Shown: in pieces, positions 21,130 to 33,461 of the stretch
Numbering within the stretch: the stretch's first letter is position 1
Layout of the letters: each line of letters begins with the position of its first letter
Source of the DNA: Burkholderiales bacterium
Lineage (GTDB): Bacteria > Pseudomonadota > Gammaproteobacteria > Burkholderiales > Nitrosomonadaceae
Assembly (NCBI GenBank): GCA_015075225.1
Contig: JABTUQ010000002.1
Location: forward strand, 62,001 to 126,000
Direction of reading: 5' to 3'
Length of the DNA stretch: 64,000 nt
Made by a program: the position numbers and the translations under genes
The notes under the pieces: generated by a model
Told to the model about the DNA's origin: nothing
Seen by the model: the letters and a program-made list of their open reading frames with translations, nothing else
Databases searched by the model: none

Positions 21130-22590
21130 ATGGATAATTTATTCGATGTGGCAATCATTGGCGCCGGTCCCGGTGGTTATGTGGCTGCTATCCGCTGTGC
21201 GCAGCTTGGGCTTAAAACGGTATGTATCGATGACTGGAAAAACGAGCAGGGCAAACCCAGTCTGGGAGGAACCTGTCTGAATGTCGGTTGTATTCCTTCC
21301 AAGGCGTTGCTTGAATCTTCCGAGAATTTCGAGCGTGCCGGGCACAAATTTGCCGAACATGGCATTAAGGTGGAGGGATTGTCGATTGATGTTCCGGCCA
21401 TGATTGCCCGCAAGGACAAAATCGTAAAAGCCTTTACCGGTGGTATTGGCATGCTGTTCAAGAAAAACAAGGTAACTGCCCTGCATGGCCGTGGCAGCCT
21501 GCAAAAGCGGGGTGAGGGGGAGGATGGCTGGGAAATCCGGGTGAATGCTGATGGAGCAGAGCAATCGGTACATGCCCGGCACGTCATTATCGCGACGGGC
21601 TCCACACCGCGCGTCCTGAAGGCGGCACCGGTTGACGGAAGCAATGTGCTTGATAATGCAGGTGCACTGGCTTTACAGCAAACGCCCGGCAAGCTTGCGA
21701 TCATCGGTGCGGGGGTGATTGGTCTGGAGCTGGGGAGTGTCTGGCGCAAGCTGGGTGCGGAAGTGACATTGCTGGAAGCCCAGGCGGATTTTCTGCCGGC
21801 AGCGGATGAACAGGTGGCCAAGGAAGCCTATAAGGCGTTGACACGCGAGACAGGGCTTGTCATCCATACCGGGGTTGAAATTGGTTCCACTCAGGTGAAT
21901 GCAGAAGGGGTGAGTATCGGGTATGTTGATCGGGACAAGAATGCACAGAGCCTGCAGGTGGATAAACTGATCGTGGCTGTGGGACGGGTTCCCAATACCA
22001 CGGGTTTGGGAGCAGAGGCTGCAGGACTGAAACTTGATGAACGCGGATATATCAGTGTGGATGAGTTTTGCCAGACCAGTCTGCCGGATGTATATGCAAT
22101 TGGAGATGTCGTCAGGGGACCGATGCTGGCGCACAAGGCCTCCGAGGAAGGCGTGGCGGTGGCCGAGCGGATCGCGGCAGCCCGGCAGGGTGCGCTGGAT
22201 TCGGCAGCCCATGTTGATCTTGGCATGATGCCGTGGGTAATTTATACCGCGCCGGAAATTGCTTGGGTGGGCAAAACCGAACAAGCGCTAAAAGCGGAAG
22301 GGGTGGCCTACAAAGCTGGGCAGTTTCCATTCATGGCCAATGGCCGCGCCCGTGCACTGGGAGAAACAACCGGGTTCGTCAAGATTCTGGCTGATGCGGA
22401 GAGTGATCGTATCCTGGGCGTACACATGGTGGGCCCTTATGTTTCAGAGATGATTGCCGAAGCAGTCGTGGCCATGGAATTTTCTGCCAGCAGTGAAGAT
22501 CTGGCGCGTATCGTACACGCACACCCCTCGCTTTCCGAATCACTGCACGAAGCGGCTCTGGGTGTAGATAAACGGGCCATTCATATCTGA
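21130..22590 (+). CDS. lpdA: Dihydrolipoyl dehydrogenase
   Basis: This is the E3 flavoprotein of 2-oxoacid dehydrogenase complexes. The 486-residue product has the FAD-binding [10 protein letters not shown], the redox disulfide [15 protein letters not shown], the NAD-binding [11 protein letters not shown], and the C-terminal His-Glu pair in [13 protein letters not shown]. The start at 21130 is the second in-frame candidate after a TTG at 21121. It stands apart from any E1 or E2 gene in this window. Confidence 0.95.
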   Translation: MDNLFDVAIIGAGPGGYVAAIRCAQLGLKTVCIDDWKNEQGKPSLGGTCLNVGCIPSKALLESSENFERAGHKFAEHGIKVEGLSIDVPAMIARKDKIVKAFTGGIGMLFKKNKVTALHGRGSLQKRGEGEDGWEIRVNADGAEQSVHARHVIIATGSTPRVLKAAPVDGSNVLDNAGALALQQTPGKLAIIGAGVIGLELGSVWRKLGAEVTLLEAQADFLPAADEQVAKEAYKALTRETGLVIHTGVEIGSTQVNAEGVSIGYVDRDKNAQSLQVDKLIVAVGRVPNTTGLGAEAAGLKLDERGYISVDEFCQTSLPDVYAIGDVVRGPMLAHKASEEGVAVAERIAAARQGALDSAAHVDLGMMPWVIYTAPEIAWVGKTEQALKAEGVAYKAGQFPFMANGRARALGETTGFVKILADAESDRILGVHMVGPYVSEMIAEAVVAMEFSASSEDLARIVHAHPSLSESLHEAALGVDKRAIHI

Positions 22591-22631
22591 TTTACGAGAT
22601 TCCGGTCTCGATCCTTTAGGGAGTGCACTAT

Positions 22632-23042
22632 ATGAAACAGCTGTTTCTTTGTTTATGGCTAATTGCACTCCCTGTTTTTGCAGCAGCGGATAACGAGAAG
22701 CAGATTTCCGGACTGGAAGCCGCCATCCTGCAGCAGCAACAGGAACAGCAGATTTTGTTTCAGCAGTTTCAGATGCTCCAGGAGCTGCGTCGCCACGAGA
22801 TCACCCAGATCAATCAGGTACTGCCATCCGGCAGTGACATCACAATCAATGGTGAAGCGCCCAAATATGAAGATCCGGCCAAACAGCGCAAGGAACAGGC
22901 TGACAGAATACAGCGCTATACCAATGAGCTGAATGAACTCTACACACGCTATCAGGAAGCGGAAAACGAAAGACGGGCGCTGATCGAACAGCTGAATGGC
23001 CTGAAACCAGGCAAGGATGTGTCAATAGAGCAAAAGAAATAG
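22632..23042 (+). CDS. Exported coiled-coil protein, unknown function
   Basis: This 136-residue protein starts with a signal peptide (MKQLFLCLWLIALPVFAAAD) followed by an almost entirely helical, Gln/Glu-rich sequence with heptad-like spacing, interrupted by a short loop around GSDITINGEAPKYEDP. I do not recognise a named family. It is probably periplasmic. AGGGAG precedes the ATG at 22632, favouring it over GTG 22623. It follows lpdA by 41 bases. Confidence 0.75.
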   Translation: MKQLFLCLWLIALPVFAAADNEKQISGLEAAILQQQQEQQILFQQFQMLQELRRHEITQINQVLPSGSDITINGEAPKYEDPAKQRKEQADRIQRYTNELNELYTRYQEAENERRALIEQLNGLKPGKDVSIEQKK

Positions 23043-23271
23043 GCCCATTATGGAACCTCGTGCAAAACGACCTGTATTGTCTTTCTGCGTTAAACATCAG
23101 CTCAAAATGCTCATTTATTACGTATAAACTCCGTTTTCTACCCCGGTGCCAGTGCCTCGCCCTACGGGACAGCCTTACAGCTGTTCGCTGCGTTTTACTT
23201 GCATCGCCGATGTTTGCCTTGAACTGACGACCTCGCTGACGTTTTTCAGAGGTGCCTGATCTTTATCGCTG
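23043..23271. other. Intergenic region, possible dispersed repeat
   Basis: This 229-base stretch lies between two convergent genes. It has no plausible ORF. The wording of the sequence (TGCGTTAAACATCAGCTC, later GACCTCGCTGACG with an imperfect hairpin to TCAGAGGT) resembles intergenic repeat families seen in betaproteobacterial genomes, but no second copy is obvious in this window, so this is unproven. Confidence 0.3.
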
Positions 23272-25395
<2,124 letters not shown>

Positions 25396-25416
25396 TCATA
25401 CAACAGGAGAAATTTC

Positions 25417-26100
25417 ATGAATATCAGAGCAACCGGAATATCACTGATTATTGGTGCCTTGTTTGCCATTCCTGCCGCCACGGCAACAGCGTCTTCTTCA
25501 TTGACAGGAACAGCAGCCCAGCAAAGGGATGCCAGCTATCTTGTTCTGGCTGAAGCTCCCCAGCAGGCAGATCAAATCAGGGAGAGAAAGGGGCAGGGCC
25601 AGGGCCAGGGAGATTCGGGACATGGTGGACATGGTCAAGGAGATCAGAGCAAGCAAAATGAAGGAAAAAGCGGACACGGCGGGGGAGATAGCCATTCAGG
25701 TGGCCACGGTGATCACGGAAAAGGTGATAAGGATCACCACCATCACCATGGCCATAATCATAGCTACGCCCACAGTATTGCCAAACAGGCGGATGCCCTT
25801 GGCCTTTCCGATGAACAGCTTGGCAAAGTGGTACGCATGCATCTGAAAGAAGACAAGCAGGCGCACGAACGCATCAAACAGAAAATGATGGAAAGCATGA
25901 AAGCCTTCCGCAAGGCAGTGGGCGAACCCGCTACTGACGATGAAACCTTGCGCAAACTGGGACAGGCGCATGTTGATAGCTTTAATGAAATGGTCAAATA
26001 CCACCTTGACGAGCGCAAAGCGGTTGACAGTATTTTGACTCCCGAACAGATCGGGAAATTGAAAGATATAAAATCAGGCCATGATCACCATAATCATTAA
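25417..26100 (+). CDS. Exported His/Gly-rich protein with Spy/CpxP-like C-terminal domain
   Basis: This 227-residue protein has a signal peptide and then a low-complexity segment (about residues 55-125) of Gly, Gln, Lys, Asp and many His, including a run of five His and GHGDHGKGD-type repeats. The C-terminal helical part contains LTPEQIGKLK, resembling the LTxxQ motif of Spy/CpxP periplasmic chaperones, and ends DHHNH. His clusters suggest binding of divalent metals such as copper, zinc or nickel; this is inference. AGGAGA precedes the ATG. A strong terminator follows. The repeats make its central DNA prone to slippage. Confidence 0.8.
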   Translation: MNIRATGISLIIGALFAIPAATATASSSLTGTAAQQRDASYLVLAEAPQQADQIRERKGQGQGQGDSGHGGHGQGDQSKQNEGKSGHGGGDSHSGGHGDHGKGDKDHHHHHGHNHSYAHSIAKQADALGLSDEQLGKVVRMHLKEDKQAHERIKQKMMESMKAFRKAVGEPATDDETLRKLGQAHVDSFNEMVKYHLDERKAVDSILTPEQIGKLKDIKSGHDHHNH

Positions 26101-26139
26101 ACCTGGTCATTGACCTTAACCGATCGCTATTAACTAAAG

Positions 26140-26175
26140 ACCGGCAGTAGCAGAAAATGCACTGCCGGTTTTTTT
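26140..26175 (+). terminator. Rho-independent terminator
   Basis: ACCGGCAGT at 26140-26148 pairs perfectly with ACTGCCGGT at 26161-26169, followed by a run of T. It lies 40 bases after the His/Gly-rich gene and insulates the pilus operon downstream. Confidence 0.85.
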
Positions 26176-26458
26176 AATTCTGCAATATTTCCTTCCGGTT
26201 CCCGCCAGGGGACATCTATTTTTCCTTGCGGTTATCTCGTTGTTTGAGAAATGATTTCCAGGTGCTTAATCATATACTGAGGGCCTTCCTTCCGGTTCTA
26301 TTGAGTCGCGTCATGTCTCTTCCTTCCAGAATTAAAACTAAAGTTTCTGCAAAACATGGTCGTTGATTTGGAGTAAACCGGAGAAAACGTAGCGGCCAGG
26401 TGGGTGTAGCCGTTCACGATTCTTCTTCATAAGCTGCTCCAACAATGGAAACAAAGTG

Positions 26459-26974
26459 ATGATCGTTCCAGTCTGTAAGGGTTTTACTCTGGTCGAACTG
26501 ATGGTGACAGTCAGTATCGCTTCCATCCTGCTCGCCGTGGCGGTGCCGAGCTACCAATCCATCATGCGGGAATCACGCCTGACTACACAGGCAAACGAAC
26601 TGATGGCCGCACTGCATTACGCCCGTTCGGAGGCAATAAAACGGGGAGTGAGGGTAACTATCTGTAAAAGTGCGAATGGCGCAACCTGTGGTGGTAACTG
26701 GAGCGATGGCTGGATAGTGTTTAGTGATACCGGTGCAGCAGGTGCTGTGGATGCAAGTGACGAAGTATTGCGGGTTTTCACGGCCTTGAAAGGCAGTACG
26801 CTGGGTGGAGGCTCCAACTTTGCCAACTGTATTTCTTATCTGCCTAACGGTCGCAGTCGTGGGAACGGAAATTTGCCGGATGGGACATTCAATTTATGTA
26901 ATCAAGGAAATGGTCGCAATATCAAGGTAAATAATGCCGGCCGACCAAGAGTGGAGAAAGTGTCGTCATGTTAA
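26459..26974 (+). CDS. fimT: Minor pilin FimT/GspH family
   Basis: This is a type IV pilus minor pseudopilin. The class III prepilin signal CKGFTLVELMVTVSIA (cleavage after Gly, Glu at +5) is followed by a hydrophobic helix and a GspH-like beta domain with several cysteines. The length is 172 residues from ATG 26459 (a GTG lies just before). It starts the operon fimT-pilV-pilW-pilX-pilY1-pilE, which overlaps or abuts at most joints. A 280-base gap lies upstream with no clear promoter. Confidence 0.88.
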   Translation: MIVPVCKGFTLVELMVTVSIASILLAVAVPSYQSIMRESRLTTQANELMAALHYARSEAIKRGVRVTICKSANGATCGGNWSDGWIVFSDTGAAGAVDASDEVLRVFTALKGSTLGGGSNFANCISYLPNGRSRGNGNLPDGTFNLCNQGNGRNIKVNNAGRPRVEKVSSC

Positions 26975-27414
26975 ATAAGCATAAAAATCATTTATTTGTT
27001 TATGGTCAGGCGGGTGTCAGCATGATCGAAGTGCTGGTATCCATCATTATTCTGTCGATCGGATTGCTGGGGCTGGCTGGGCTGCAAACAGCCAGCCTGA
27101 CCCAGAATCACAGTGCCAACTTTCGTTCAACCGCCACAGTGATGGCTTATAGCATTCTGGACAGCATGCGCGCCAACCGGATTGAGGCAGGCGCAGGCAG
27201 CTATAACCATGCGTTGGAGGATTCGGCTCCTGCAAGCGGTACTTTATCCGGACAGGATGTAGGCAACTGGCTCAATGAGCTGGCTTTGCGGCTGCCGGAA
27301 GGCTCCGGAAGTATCAATGTGGATGCGAATAACAGGGTAACTGTTCTGATCCAGTGGGACGATAGCCGTGGTGCGGCAGCAGCCCAGCAATTCGCCATGA
27401 CAACCCGGCTGTAA
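26968..27414 (+). CDS. pilV: Minor pilin PilV
   Basis: PilV is a minor pilin required for pilus assembly initiation. The 148-residue product has the prepilin site GQAGVSMIEVLVSIIIL (cleavage after Gly, Glu at +5), followed by ILSIGLLGLAGLQ, a hallmark of PilV. It overlaps fimT by seven bases and is separated from pilW by eight. Confidence 0.9.
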   Translation: MLNKHKNHLFVYGQAGVSMIEVLVSIIILSIGLLGLAGLQTASLTQNHSANFRSTATVMAYSILDSMRANRIEAGAGSYNHALEDSAPASGTLSGQDVGNWLNELALRLPEGSGSINVDANNRVTVLIQWDDSRGAAAAQQFAMTTRL

Positions 27415-27422
27415 CAGACAAC

Positions 27423-28337
27423 ATGATAAGCAAGAAGATGAATCACTCATCCGGCCGCAATCAGCGAGGATTAACTCTGGTGGAAATGATGGTTGCCATG
27501 ACCATTGGCATGATATTGCTGGGTGGGGTAATTACGGTGCTGACTTCAAGCAAGGTGACCTATCGCGTCAATGAAGCAATGGCTCGCATGCAGGAAAACG
27601 CCCGTTTCGCTTTTCAGCTCCTGTCTCGTGATCTGCGTATGGCGGGATACTGGGGGTGCGGGGGGGTTGTCCCGCAAGGAGTGGATCAGCCACTGGAGGG
27701 ATTGGACGCGGTAACCGATACTTTTGTGATTAGAGGAGTAGATGGGAATGGTGTTGTTGTTGATTCACATTCTCCTGCAGATATGAATTTCAATGTACCT
27801 GCCGGTGCCGGATTTAAGGCGGGACAAACAGTGCTGGTGAGTAATTGTCAGTCAGCTGCCATTCTTCAGGTTACTGGCGTTATTACCGCATCAGGAAAAG
27901 ATGTTATTAGCTATGCGCTTGTGAAAAATAACCCAAAGGGTAATTTTGACTTTAAAAATGGAGAAGCCATAAGGATTAACACACGAGAGTATTACATTGG
28001 TGCAGGAAAAAGCGGAGTGCCAGCCCTTTTTCAAAAAATTGTACAAACACCTCCGCAGTCTTTTGAGCTGGTTGAAGGCATAGAAGATATGCAGATTCAA
28101 TACGGTGAAGATACCAATGAAGATCTGGCAGCAGACATTTACCGGACAGCGGATGAGGTAGCTAATTGGGAGGCCGTGGTGAGTGTACGTATCGATCTGC
28201 TGGTGCAATCCGTGGAAGATGGTATCGCCAGCCAGCCACAAACCTATACTTTCAATGGCGCAACCCAAACACCTACTGACCGGCGATTGCGCCAGACATT
28301 CTCCACCGTGATTTCTCTGCGTAATCGTGCTTCTTGA
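27423..28337 (+). CDS. pilW: Minor pilin PilW
   Basis: PilW is a large minor pilin of the PilV-PilW-PilX-PilY1 priming complex. The prepilin site is RGLTLVEMMVAMTIGMILL, followed by the family-typical ENARFAFQLLSRDLRMAGYWGC. The length of 304 residues fits PilW. A start at ATG 27438 (MNHSSG) is also possible. Confidence 0.9.
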   Translation: MISKKMNHSSGRNQRGLTLVEMMVAMTIGMILLGGVITVLTSSKVTYRVNEAMARMQENARFAFQLLSRDLRMAGYWGCGGVVPQGVDQPLEGLDAVTDTFVIRGVDGNGVVVDSHSPADMNFNVPAGAGFKAGQTVLVSNCQSAAILQVTGVITASGKDVISYALVKNNPKGNFDFKNGEAIRINTREYYIGAGKSGVPALFQKIVQTPPQSFELVEGIEDMQIQYGEDTNEDLAADIYRTADEVANWEAVVSVRIDLLVQSVEDGIASQPQTYTFNGATQTPTDRRLRQTFSTVISLRNRAS

Positions 28338-28650
28338 TTATCTTTTTGAAGAGCTAAAAGTATGGAAGCAAATTTTTCAGCAGATTCCGATAGTAACAAA
28401 GATCAGTTTTTTAAGCCTAAGCGGGCTGCTATGCCGACTGCTTGTCCTGCTTCGTTCACGGTCAGGATTCGGCTTTTTCATAATGATCCGGAAAGTTCAT
28501 TACAGAATACACCTGAGTCAGTTGCTACCGCGTTACATACCCAACATCACAAGTTGCGCCGTAATCCTTTAACCGCAATCGTGAACGGAATATGGCGGGC
28601 GGCTGGCAGCAGGTGGCAAATAGTGATCCAGCGTTTTCGCATTCGTCTGC

Positions 28651-28972
28651 CTGGGTTGCTTCACGCCGCTGGCGTTCGCAATGACAGAAGGTTGATATGC
28701 TGCTACAAGACCAGTGGTTTGGATGCGCTGCAACAACAATTTACCCGTCTTTGCGAGCACAGCAGTGCGAAGCAATCCAGAACATTATTGGTAAAAATAC
28801 CGGATTATCGCGTTGGCTTGCAGCCTTCCCGCAATAACAGTGGTGGCCGAATGAATCGCTACGGCAACCTTTCATCCTCAGTCGTCGCGAACTACGCAGC
28901 AGTGCGGCGATCCAGGGTTTCAACCGGATCAGAAACCGGATTGCTTCACACCACAGGTGCTTGTAATGATGG
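28651..28972. repeat. Array of degenerate inverted ~35-bp repeats before pilX
   Basis: At least four related copies of a short element alternate in orientation: 28651-28686 (minus), 28746-28780 (plus), 28881-28917 (plus) and 28938-28972 (minus). The consensus is approximately a TTGCGA block, a GC-rich middle and a GAAGCAATCC block. This style of dispersed element is common between genes in many bacteria. The array is open in one frame and joins the pilX reading frame. Copies are seen directly; element identity is inferred. Confidence 0.6.
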
Positions 28973-28973
28973 A

Positions 28974-29576
28974 ATGCATGTTGCTTCCGCTCAACGAGGG
29001 GCTGTGTTGATTACTGGATTGATTTTTCTGGTCATCCTGATGCTGATTGGCACTACTGCCATGCAGGGAACGTTACTAGAAGAAAGGATGGCAGGTAATC
29101 TGCGGGATGAAACGCTCGCTTTCCAGGCGGCAGAAGCTGCTCTACGATCAGGAGAACAATTCTTGGAGCTGGTCACAATCCCTGTTTTTAACGGTTCGGA
29201 TGGGCTCTTTCATTATAGAGATGCGCCTGCTCCTTTGGATTTGGTTGGCTGGCCATCCTGGGAAACGGAAGGCAAGCTGTCTACTGCTGGGGCAGGTGGA
29301 AATCCGAGCCTGCCAGACATTGATGCTGGTGGAGAGAATAATCTGTCTGATACAGAGGAGGGTGGATCGGATAGCCAGCCGGATATTGGAGTGAATGGAG
29401 GGCAGAATCAGCCCCGCTACATTATCGAGCAGCTTCCCAGTGTTCCTTTGGATGATAACGGTAGCGCCCAGCAATCCGGTGCATCGCTGAATGCAAGTAT
29501 GTTCCGGATCATTGCTCGTGGTGTGGGCGGTAGCGGAACCGCAATCGTTCTATTGCAAAGTACTTATCGCAGATAG
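28974..29576 (+). CDS. pilX: Minor pilin assembly protein PilX
   Basis: PilX joins PilV, PilW and PilY1 in the pilus tip complex. The family start AQRGAVLITGLIFLVILML is followed by the typical GTTAMQGTLLEERMAGNLRD and FQAAEAALRSGE. I place the start at ATG 28974, giving 200 residues, because the hydrophobic prepilin-like helix must be close to the N-terminus. The frame is open for another 204 codons upstream (to 28362), but that stretch contains dispersed repeats and has no family similarity that I can see. The middle is rich in Gly, Asp and Asn. Confidence 0.82.
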   Translation: MHVASAQRGAVLITGLIFLVILMLIGTTAMQGTLLEERMAGNLRDETLAFQAAEAALRSGEQFLELVTIPVFNGSDGLFHYRDAPAPLDLVGWPSWETEGKLSTAGAGGNPSLPDIDAGGENNLSDTEEGGSDSQPDIGVNGGQNQPRYIIEQLPSVPLDDNGSAQQSGASLNASMFRIIARGVGGSGTAIVLLQSTYRR

Positions 29577-29591
29577 CAAAAGGGGCTTGAA

Positions 29592-32500
29592 GTGAAAAAC
29601 AGATCTATCCTGTTCAATATCCGGATCGCAATTCTTTCGTTTATTTTGATGCCACTGCATACACAGGCATCCATGACTTTGTCTGATGTGCCGCTTTTTC
29701 TGACGAGCGCGGTTCATCCTAATGTCATTTTTACGCTGGATGATTCCGGCTCCATGCAGTTTGAAATCATGCCGGAAGAGCTGATTAAAGAGAATGCGCG
29801 TTTTGTTTATCCTAGAGCAGATAGTGTGTACGGAGGGGGTGATTACACAGGTAATGACTACCGAGTAGTTGGCTTCGACGCAGGTAATAAATTTACAGCT
29901 ACGTTGCGTTCCAGCCATGTCAATACAATCTATTACAACCCGAAGGTACGCTATCTGCCATGGAGTAAGGCTGATGGATCGCTGATGGATAATGCCAGTC
30001 CCACTTGTGCCCCACATAATCCGCTTAATACTGCTAAAGGCTGCCGTGATCTGGCCAAAACGAATACGCAGAGCGCTGCCTGGCTCCAGGCTGATGGTTC
30101 TGTAACCTCAAATGAATCTCGAACTTTCTACCCGGCTGTCTATTTTCAGTACAACGGAAGTGGCGCAACTGATTCTGCTGCCAGCTACACGCAGATCGAA
30201 ATTAAATCCAGCACACCAACCTATACCGGTGGCTCGGATCGTAAGGATTGTGCAGCTGCACCAACATGCACCTATGACGAGGAAATCCAGAACTTTGCCA
30301 ACTGGTACACCTATTACCGTTCCCGGGTATTGCTGGCGCGCGCCGGTGTCGGCCGTGCGTTTGCGGCACAGGGCAATAACATGCGTGTTGGATTCGGTGC
30401 CATCAATAAGGCAAGTTCAACGATAGATGGACAATCCACCAGTACGCTCGTAACTGGTGTTCGACAGTTTTCCGGGACGGATCGAGTCAATTTTTTCGAT
30501 AAGCTTTATCAGCACACCATTCCAGCGCAGGGAACACCATTACGTACCGCTATGAAAGGTGTTGGTGAATAACTGAAGCGTACTGATGACAAGGGGCCGT
30601 GGGGTGAAAATCCGGGTGTGGGAGGGGGGAGCCAGGCGGTATGCCGGCAGAACTATCATATTCTGATGACCGATGGCTACTGGAATGACTCATATTCTGG
30701 AGTGGAAAATTCGGATGGCAGCAACGGCAATATCATTACCAATCATTTTCCCAACGCAGCGCCAGCAACTTATCAGTACAAACCTGTTTTACCGTATTCA
30801 GACAGTTACAAAAATACCCTCGCCGATGTGGCAATGTATTACTGGAAAACCGATCTGCGTACTGATCTGGACAACAAGGTACCGACCAACGCCAAAGATC
30901 CAGCTTTCTGGCAGCACATGGTGAATTTTACAGTCGGGCTGGGGGTTAAGGGTACGCTGACCAGTCTGCCGGGCAGTTCTGGCGGGCCGTCAGCCTGGCC
31001 GAATCCGACAAGTAGTAATCCGGAAAAAATTGATGACCTCTGGCATGCGGCGATCAACAGCCGGGGAGAGTTTTTTAGTGCACAGGATCCGGTAACTTTC
31101 GCCAGCGGATTGAGCAGCACGCTCAACAACATCACTGCCAGAATCAGCTCGGCTGCAGCCGTGACAACCAATACCAGCCGGCTTAACACCGGTGCGCAAA
31201 TTTATCAGGCGAAATTCAACAGTGCGGATTGGAGCGGTCAGCTGCTGGCGTTTAATCTGGAATCCGATGCCTCACTTGGTGCAGTGCAGTGGGAAGCTTC
31301 CGGGCAATTGCCAGCGCCTGCAGCCCGGAAAATTTTCACGCATAACGGGACAACTGGCCTGGCATTTACTGCCGCCAATTTTTCTTCGCTTTCAGCGACA
31401 CAACAAACGGTGCTGAATAAAGATATTTCCGGAGTGACCGATAGCCAGGGCGCAGCCCGTATCAACTGGCTGCGGGGCGACAAGAGCAATGAATCGCTGA
31501 AAGGTGGGATTTTCCGGGATCGTAACAACGGCGTACTGGGTGACATCGTCAATTCAGATCTGTTGTATATCAAATCGCTCGATTTTGGCTATGACGACTT
31601 ACCTGCTGCCACACCCGGACAAACGTCCTACCATAGCTATAGACAGTCCAATAACAGCCGTGTCCCGGTGGTGTATACCGGTGCCAACGATGGCATGCTA
31701 CATGGCTTTAGTGCTGAAACCGGTGAAGAGCTGTTCGCTTATGTTCCATCAACCATTTATCCGGGCCTAAGTCGGCTTACCGCACCTAGTTACACACATC
31801 GTTATCTGGTGGATGGCAATGCTTATGCCGGGGATGCCTATATTGGCGCTACGCCTGCCTGGAAAACGGTATTGCTGGGAACGCTGGGTGGCGGTGGTAA
31901 AAGTGTGTTTGCGCTGGATATTACCGATCCGGCCAATTTTTCTGCATTAAATGTGCTCTGGGAATTTACTGATACAGATCTCGGTTTTGTCCATGGCCAG
32001 GCCAAAATTGCCCGATTGAATGATGGTTCCTGGGCAGCGATTATTGGCAATGGCTATAACAGTACGGGTGGATAAAGCCTATCTGCTCATTGTTGATTTG
32101 CAGACAGGCGCGCTCATCAAAAAAATTCCAACCAATGCGAGTGCCAGTAATGGCTTGTCAGCGCCGGCGCTGGTGGATACCAACGGTGACAAGATTATTG
32201 ATGTCGTTTATGCAGGCGATTTGCAGGGCAATATCTGGAAATTTGATCTGTCGCAATCTGATTCTACCCAGTGGGGCGTGGCGTATAAAAACAGTGGTAA
32301 CAATGCGCCGCTTTTCACCGCCAGGAACACGAGTAACCAGGTACAGCCGATTACTTCTCCAGTGGAGGTGGGATACCACAAACAGGGTGGATATATGATT
32401 TTCTTTGGTACCGGCCAATTCATTGCTTCTGGCGATGTCACTGACAAGAAGACACAAAGTTTGTACGGCATTGGGGATAACGGAAGCCGGATCGCGGAAA

Positions 32501-33006
32501 CAAATCGTAGTGTATTGCAGCAACAAGCTATTACAGCGGAAACGGTTATACCGCCTTATGAGCGCACTGTTTCCAGTAACATGGTTGATTGGACAAGCAA
32601 ACGTGGCTGGTATGTTGATTTGTTGCAACCGCCCGGATCAACGGCGCAAGGTGAGCGCTCGGTGATTCAGCCCATGCTGAACTCTGGGCGAGTCATTTTC
32701 ACTACACTGATTCCTTCAGTTGATCCCTGCGAGGCAGGGGGGCGCAACTGGCTGATGCTGCTGAATGCGGAAACTGGCGGAATGATGCTGAAACCGCAGT
32801 TTGATACCAATGGCGATGGTATGTTAAACAGTAACGATAGGGTGATTGCTGCTGTAGGTTCGGATGGTATTCGCAGTGAATCTGTTGCCATTAGTGCAGG
32901 TAGCGTGACCCATTTGATTGCGGCGACAACAACGGGTGCGGTGGAGAAAGTTACCATTAATAATGGTGCTCCGCCCCCCCGCCGTTCATGGAAACAGATT
33001 CAGTAA
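29592..33006 (+). pseudogene. pilY1: Pilus tip adhesin PilY1, interrupted by a stop and a frameshift
   Basis: PilY1 is a large secreted pilus-tip protein for adhesion and pilus extension. A signal peptide is followed by a von Willebrand-like segment with DDSGSM and a C-terminal beta-propeller region with VVYTGANDGMLHGF. Two lesions break it. An in-frame TAA at 30570-30572 sits where the family has Tyr (VGE-stop-LKRTDDKGPWGE). One extra base near 32067-32071 shifts the frame just after GNGYNSTG; removing it continues as DKAYLLIVDLQTG. Corrected length is 1,137 codons, normal for PilY1. The stop is a substitution, so unlike the other broken genes here, this one may be truly damaged. Confidence 0.85.
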
Positions 33007-33023
33007 GCAGGAGAAATAATTCA

Positions 33024-33461
33024 ATGAAAACAATTTCGCTGAATATAAAAACTAGCGGATTTACACTGATCGAACTGATGGTGGTCGTGGCTATCATCGG
33101 AATTTTGGCAGCAGTTACTTATCCTTCCTATCAGGAGTATGTGCACCGCGCCAATCGTGCAGAAGCCAAGAGTATTTTGCTGGAAATGGCGCAGTTACTG
33201 GAGCGCAATTACACCGAAGCCAACCGTTACGATCAAACCAGTAGTGGAGGTGATTTTACGCTGCCGGTTACGCAATCACCCAGATCAGGTACGGCAAAAT
33301 ATACTATCCAGTTTGCAGTAGGCACACTAACCCGGAATGCCTACACGCTGGAGGCAGTGCCAGCGGGCAACATGGCAGGAGACACCTGCGGGACACTAGC
33401 GCTGACACAAACGGGAGCCAAGAGTGTTTCAGGAAGCAAATCCGTGGATGAATGCTGGTAA
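33024..33461 (+). CDS. pilE: Type IV pilin-like protein PilE
   Basis: This 145-residue minor pilin has the prepilin site [19 protein letters not shown] (cleavage after Gly, Glu at +5), then the usual [21 protein letters not shown] and a C-terminal cysteine pair (DTCG...DECW) forming the D-loop disulfide. AGGAGA precedes the ATG at 33024. It is the PilE-type minor pilin at the end of the pilVWXY1E operon rather than the main pilin. Confidence 0.9.
   Translation: MKTISLNIKTSGFTLIELMVVVAIIGILAAVTYPSYQEYVHRANRAEAKSILLEMAQLLERNYTEANRYDQTSSGGDFTLPVTQSPRSGTAKYTIQFAVGTLTRNAYTLEAVPAGNMAGDTCGTLALTQTGAKSVSGSKSVDECW

Noticed and set aside
25560..25760. Short G/A-rich tandem-like repeats, considered as a CRISPR or VNTR
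   Set aside because: They are in-frame codons for Gly/Gln/His-rich protein, with no regular repeat-spacer pattern.
26338..26526. Minus-strand ORF upstream of fimT, briefly considered as a transposase remnant
   Set aside because: No transposase motif or terminal repeats were visible, and it overlaps the fimT start in antisense.
28362..28973. N-terminal extension of pilX of 204 codons
   Set aside because: It contains repeat copies and would bury the prepilin-like helix far inside the protein. The start at 28974 gives normal length.
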